A stretch of 9,886 nucleotides of DNA from JAZNBI01 sp045586995 (GTDB taxonomy: Bacteria; Bacillota; Clostridia; Oscillospirales; CAG-272), in assembly GCA_045586995.1 (NCBI GenBank), contig JAZNBI010000106.1, positions 1 through 9,886 on the forward strand. Reading direction: 5' to 3'. Below the pieces are notes generated by a model, which saw nothing but the letters and a program-made list of their open reading frames with translations, was not told where the DNA came from and did no database searches. The position numbers were made by a program, and so were the translations under genes. This document shows, piece after piece, positions 6,601 through 9,886 of the stretch (positions are counted from its first letter, which is position 1; each line of letters starts with the position of its first letter).

Positions 6601-7739
6601 CAAACCATCGCTCCTTTGTTAATATAAAATGGCAAGGTGTCGTATCCTGACAAAACACGGTCGTCTTTTATAATTACATTTTTATCCGTTATTACGTAAT
6701 TAAGATTTACATTAGAGCCGATATAGGTATCCTGCATTATAACAGAATTTTTTATAACGCTTCCTTTCCCGACTTTAACACCTCTGAAAATTATAGAATT
6801 TTCTACAACTCCTTCAATCGTACATCCGTCTGCAATCAGGGAATTTTTAATTGTTGCTCCTGAAATGTATTTTGTGGGAACAGAGTTTCTGACCTTTGTA
6901 TATACGGGTCTGTTTTTTATTCCAAAAAGTCCGGTCCTTGCCTCGCTTGTCAATAATTTCATACTGCATTTAAAATACCCTTCAAGCGAATTTACTATAA
7001 GATAATATCCATCGTATGTATATGAATAACAGTTTGATTCACCTAATTTTTTTGCAATTATATCACGGTAAAAATTTGTAAATCCGTGAGCCACGGCATC
7101 TCGAATAATACTTAATAAATATGTTCTTTTCATTACCATTATATTCATACTTATCTCGGACGGTTCTTCCGTCGGGGTGTATCCCGAAACGTCAATAATT
7201 CTGCCCGAATTGTCCGAAGCCGTTTTTATGACAGTAACATCCTTGGAAAGCATATAACGTTTTCCCTCGGTCTTTTTAGTTACAATAGTAATGTCTGCTT
7301 CTGTTTCTATATGCTTTTTGATAACATCTGAAATGTTTATATTGCACACCACGTCACAATCGGAAAGCACAAAAAATTCTTCTTTTGAATGAGAAACAAA
7401 ATCATTTGCTCCAATCAAAGCTTCAAGTCTTGTATTGTAAAGTTTGCCCGATTGTGCATTATCATATGCGGTAATATATGGCGGAAGAATCTTAATTCCT
7501 CCCGACCTTCTTGCGAGGTCCCAGTCTTTTCCTGTTCCAATGTGATCCAAAAGCGATTGATAATTATAATGCGTGATAACACCTATTTTCGTTATGTTCG
7601 AATTAACCATATTTGACAGCGCAAAATCAATAAGTCTGTATCTCGCGCCAAACGGTACGCTTGCCATAGTACGCATTACTGTCAATTCGGGAATCAGCCC
7701 ATCGTGAATATTTGAAAATATTAAACCTGCAACCGTCAT
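6600..7739 (-). CDS. glgD: GlgD, non-catalytic subunit of ADP-glucose pyrophosphorylase
   Basis: A 379-residue GlgC paralogue with a nucleotidyltransferase-like domain (about 1-255) and a C-terminal left-handed beta-helix (about 290-360, hexapeptides such as NSLIADG and NSVIMQD). The catalytic signatures are lost. Where GlgC has LAGGQGSRL, this protein has LIFSNIHDGL (6-15); in place of SGDHIYKMD it has SDCDVVCNI (126-134), and no FEEKP motif is present. It keeps RLIDFALSN (35-43) and GIKILPPY (81-88). In studied Bacillaceae the GlgD homologue is inactive alone but raises the activity of GlgC in a heterotetramer; the same is expected here. AAAGGAGG lies seven bases before the ATG at 7737-7739, and the gap from glgC is 20 bases. 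The gene overlaps glgA by one base. Confidence 0.96.
   Translation of the reverse strand: MTVAGLIFSNIHDGLIPELTVMRTMASVPFGARYRLIDFALSNMVNSNITKIGVITHYNYQSLLDHIGTGKDWDLARRSGGIKILPPYITAYDNAQSGKLYNTRLEALIGANDFVSHSKEEFFVLSDCDVVCNINISDVIKKHIETEADITIVTKKTEGKRYMLSKDVTVIKTASDNSGRIIDVSGYTPTEEPSEISMNIMVMKRTYLLSIIRDAVAHGFTNFYRDIIAKKLGESNCYSYTYDGYYLIVNSLEGYFKCSMKLLTSEARTGLFGIKNRPVYTKVRNSVPTKYISGATIKNSLIADGCTIEGVVENSIIFRGVKVGKGSVIKNSVIMQDTYIGSNVNLNYVITDKNVIIKDDRVLSGYDTLPFYINKGAMV
6611..6617 (-). promoter_or_regulatory. Ribosome binding site of glgA inside the 3' end of glgD
   Basis: AAAGGAG on the minus strand lies within the last codons of glgD, ten bases before the ATG at 6600 and seven before the alternative TTG at 6603. 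Together with the TGATG stop-start overlap it points to coupled translation of glgD and glgA. Confidence 0.75.
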
Positions 7740-7759
7740 TGCATTTCCTCCTTTTTTAA

Positions 7760-8947
7760 TTACATTGAAACGGAAATCATTTTTCCGCCTTCAATAATCT
7801 CGCCGGCTTTTATATTAACATCCGCGCCAATTACGGCAATTTGCGCATCTGCCGAACGAGGTTCTCCAACCTTTACGTTATCTCCCAAGTTTACATTCAT
7901 GTCGATTATAGAATATTCTACCGTTGAATTTTTTCCTATAACAGTATTATCCATAATAACAGAATCCTTAACCAACGCGCCTTCCATAACAACAACGCCA
8001 CCACCTATAACACTGTTGATGACCGTGCCGTATATTTCAGAGCCCTCGGTAATAGAGCTATTACTTATTTTTGCCGTGTTGCTTATGTATTGAGGCGATT
8101 CTGCATCATGCCTTGAAAAAATTTTCCATGATTCATCATTAAGCAAAAGCGAGGGGTTTTCTCCGAGGATATCCATATTGGACTCCCAAAGCGAGTTTAT
8201 TGTTCCTACATCCTTCCAATATCCATTAAAAGGATATGCAAACATTCTTTCGCCTGATGAAAGCATTTTGGGAATAATATTTTTTCCAAAATCATTATCA
8301 GAATGTGGGTCGGATGCATCCTCCGTCAAATATTTAAAAAGCTTTTCCTTGCTGAATACATAAATTCCCATAGATGCCTTCGTGCTGTCGGGATTTTTTG
8401 GCTTCTCCTCGAATTTATAGATTTGTTGATTTTCGTCGGTACTCATAATACCCATACGACTCGCTTCACTAAGCGGAACATCGATAACGGCAATAGTACA
8501 ATCTGCATTATTTTTCTTGTGGTAAGCAATTAATTTTGAATAGTCCATTTTGTATATATGGTCACCGGACAAAACAAGAACGTATTCGGGAGAATAACGA
8601 TCGATAAACCCCATATTTTGATAAATGGCATTTGCCGTCCCTTTATACCAGTCAGAGGAGTTTTGTCCTTGATAAGGAGGAAGAATTTTAACACCTCCGT
8701 ATGTTCTGTCTAAATCCCAGGGTAAACCGTTTCCAATATACTCATTCAATACAAGCGGTTGATATTGAGTGAGAACTCCGATAGTATCAATACCGGAATT
8801 TGTGCAGTTTGATAGTGGAAAATCGATAATACGGTATTTTCCGCCATAAGAAACTGCCGGCTTTGCGCTTTTTTGGGTTAGAACATAAAGTCTGCTACCC
8901 TGCCCACCGGCAAGAAGCATTGCAACGCATTCCTTTTTCTTAAACAT
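7760..8947 (-). CDS. glgC: Glucose-1-phosphate adenylyltransferase (ADP-glucose pyrophosphorylase), catalytic subunit
   Basis: This 395-residue enzyme makes ADP-glucose from ATP and glucose-1-phosphate, the committed step of bacterial glycogen synthesis. The nucleotide-binding loop LAGGQGSRL (12-20) is intact, followed by SAKPAV (27-32), [12 protein letters not shown] (37-48), [12 protein letters not shown] (100-111), [11 protein letters not shown] (126-136) with D129 at the catalytic-aspartate position, FEEKP (179-183) with K182 at the glucose-1-phosphate-binding position, and GYWKDVGTI (242-250). From about residue 290 a left-handed beta-helix of hexapeptides forms the C-terminal domain. 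Length is normal for Firmicutes. The ATG at 8945-8947 has AAAGGAGG eight bases upstream, and glgB ends 14 bases before. It is expected to pair with GlgD, encoded next; effectors cannot be read from the sequence. Confidence 0.98.
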   Translation of the reverse strand: MFKKKECVAMLLAGGQGSRLYVLTQKSAKPAVSYGGKYRIIDFPLSNCTNSGIDTIGVLTQYQPLVLNEYIGNGLPWDLDRTYGGVKILPPYQGQNSSDWYKGTANAIYQNMGFIDRYSPEYVLVLSGDHIYKMDYSKLIAYHKKNNADCTIAVIDVPLSEASRMGIMSTDENQQIYKFEEKPKNPDSTKASMGIYVFSKEKLFKYLTEDASDPHSDNDFGKNIIPKMLSSGERMFAYPFNGYWKDVGTINSLWESNMDILGENPSLLLNDESWKIFSRHDAESPQYISNTAKISNSSITEGSEIYGTVINSVIGGGVVVMEGALVKDSVIMDNTVIGKNSTVEYSIIDMNVNLGDNVKVGEPRSADAQIAVIGADVNIKAGEIIEGGKMISVSM

Positions 8948-8961
8948 TTAAATCTCCTCCT

Positions 8962-9886
8962 TTAATTTTTATTTTTTCTTTTTAATATTGTAGCCGCCAA
9001 CGGCGGAAGGCGCAAAACAATTGAATTGGAAAGCCCGCTATACTCTTGAGGTGTGGATTGTAAATCGTTTTTATTCACTACACCGCTTCCTCCGTATTCT
9101 TCACTGTCGGAATTAAATATTTCTTCATAAACACCTGACTTTTCGACTCCGATTTTAAAATTTTCGTAAACAACGGGCGTAAAGTTTATTATAACGGTAA
9201 TTTCTTCACCGTTTTTGTCAAATCTTCTAAACGAAATTACACTGGAATCTTTGTTATCCGGATCTATCCATCTGAATCCATCCCAAGATTTATCCAATTG
9301 CCATAACTGCGGCAGCCTCAAATACAAATGATTTAGTGCCGACATATAAAGTTGAAATCTTGCGTGTGATTCATAGTCGAGCAAAAACCACTCAACGCTT
9401 CCATTATAATCCCACTCTTTAAATTGACCTATTTCACATCCCATAAACATCAATTTTTTTCCGGGATGAGTTATCATATATGCAGCAAAAGCGCGTGCAG
9501 ATGCAAATTTTTGCCAATAATCTCCCGGCATTTTATTTAAAAAAGAAAGTTTGCCGTGAACAACCTCATCGTGTGAAATAGGAAGCACGAATTTTTCGTC
9601 AAATGCATAGGACAATGAAAATGTTAGATAATCGTGATGATGTTTTCTAAAAATCGGGTCGATTTTACAATATTTCAGAGTATCGTTCATCCAGCCCATA
9701 TTCCATTTCATAGAAAATCCAAGCCCGTTATCACAATTATCCGTTAAGCCCTTCCAAGAGCTCGATTCTTCCGCTATCATAAGCACATCCGGATGTGTAC
9801 CTCTTATAACAGAATTTAATTTTTTGAAGAAAGCAACCCCTTCAAGAGATATATTGTTGCCGTATATATTTGGAAACCACTCTCCC
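8962..9886 (-). CDS. glgB: 1,4-alpha-glucan branching enzyme, C-terminal part (5' end beyond the window)
   Basis: The last 307 residues of a GH13 branching enzyme, which cuts alpha-1,4 chains and rejoins them as alpha-1,6 branches. The frame runs without a stop to the right edge; the visible part starts GEWFPNIYGNN, a conserved GlgB segment. VLMIAEESSSW (visible residues 34-44) holds the acid/base glutamate, and LPISHDEVVHGK (101-112) holds the transition-state aspartate D106; FMGCEIGQ (147-154) is also diagnostic. The catalytic nucleophile region lies upstream, outside the window. The C-terminal beta domain ends in LPPLAATILKRKNKN. A full GlgB has about 620-750 residues, so roughly half is present. 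A GTG at 9784-9786 is in frame but internal to the family alignment and is not the start. It is the first visible gene of the operon. Confidence 0.97.
   Translation of the reverse strand, partial: GEWFPNIYGNNISLEGVAFFKKLNSVIRGTHPDVLMIAEESSSWKGLTDNCDNGLGFSMKWNMGWMNDTLKYCKIDPIFRKHHHDYLTFSLSYAFDEKFVLPISHDEVVHGKLSFLNKMPGDYWQKFASARAFAAYMITHPGKKLMFMGCEIGQFKEWDYNGSVEWFLLDYESHARFQLYMSALNHLYLRLPQLWQLDKSWDGFRWIDPDNKDSSVISFRRFDKNGEEITVIINFTPVVYENFKIGVEKSGVYEEIFNSDSEEYGGSGVVNKNDLQSTPQEYSGLSNSIVLRLPPLAATILKRKNKN

Noticed and set aside
8962..9786. A complete 274-residue protein starting at 9786.
   Set aside because: The first codon is an internal GTG; the same frame continues upstream to the window edge with conserved GlgB sequence, so this is the C-terminal part of glgB.

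Overview
The window is almost entirely one minus-strand operon for making and breaking down glycogen, from an AT-rich low-GC Firmicute. The evidence for a clostridial source is the two-gene GlgC/GlgD form of ADP-glucose pyrophosphorylase, strong AAAGGAGG-type ribosome binding sites, very short intergenic gaps and AT-biased codons. An uncultured gut Clostridia member (Oscillospiraceae or Lachnospiraceae-like) is my best guess, but the genus cannot be fixed from this sequence.

In transcription order (high to low coordinates) the operon reads glgB (branching enzyme, N-terminal part beyond the window edge), glgC (ADP-glucose pyrophosphorylase), glgD (its non-catalytic partner), glgA (glycogen synthase), glgP (glycogen phosphorylase), a cytoplasmic GH13 alpha-glucan hydrolase of neopullulanase/amylopullulanase type, and a 112-residue protein of unknown function. 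The junctions are +14, +20, a 1-base overlap, +13, +24 and +12 bases, so all seven genes are probably co-transcribed. The promoter must lie upstream of glgB, outside the window.

GlgC/GlgD make ADP-glucose, GlgA extends alpha-1,4 chains, GlgB adds alpha-1,6 branches, GlgP releases glucose-1-phosphate from chain ends, and the GH13 enzyme probably deals with the short or branched dextrins left behind. No glgX-type debranching enzyme or malQ lies in the window.

Positions 147-419 are a non-coding spacer. It holds two GC-rich dyads (297-314 and 346-370), the second a possible operon terminator, and two promoter-like -35/-10 pairs pointing toward a partial XRE-family (Cro/C1-type) regulator gene at 1-146. 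That regulator runs off the left edge and is probably a separate transcription unit.

I see no clearly new biological system. The best leads are the unknown protein at the operon end, the missing lysine in the GlgA substrate motif, and the paired GC-rich dyads in the spacer.
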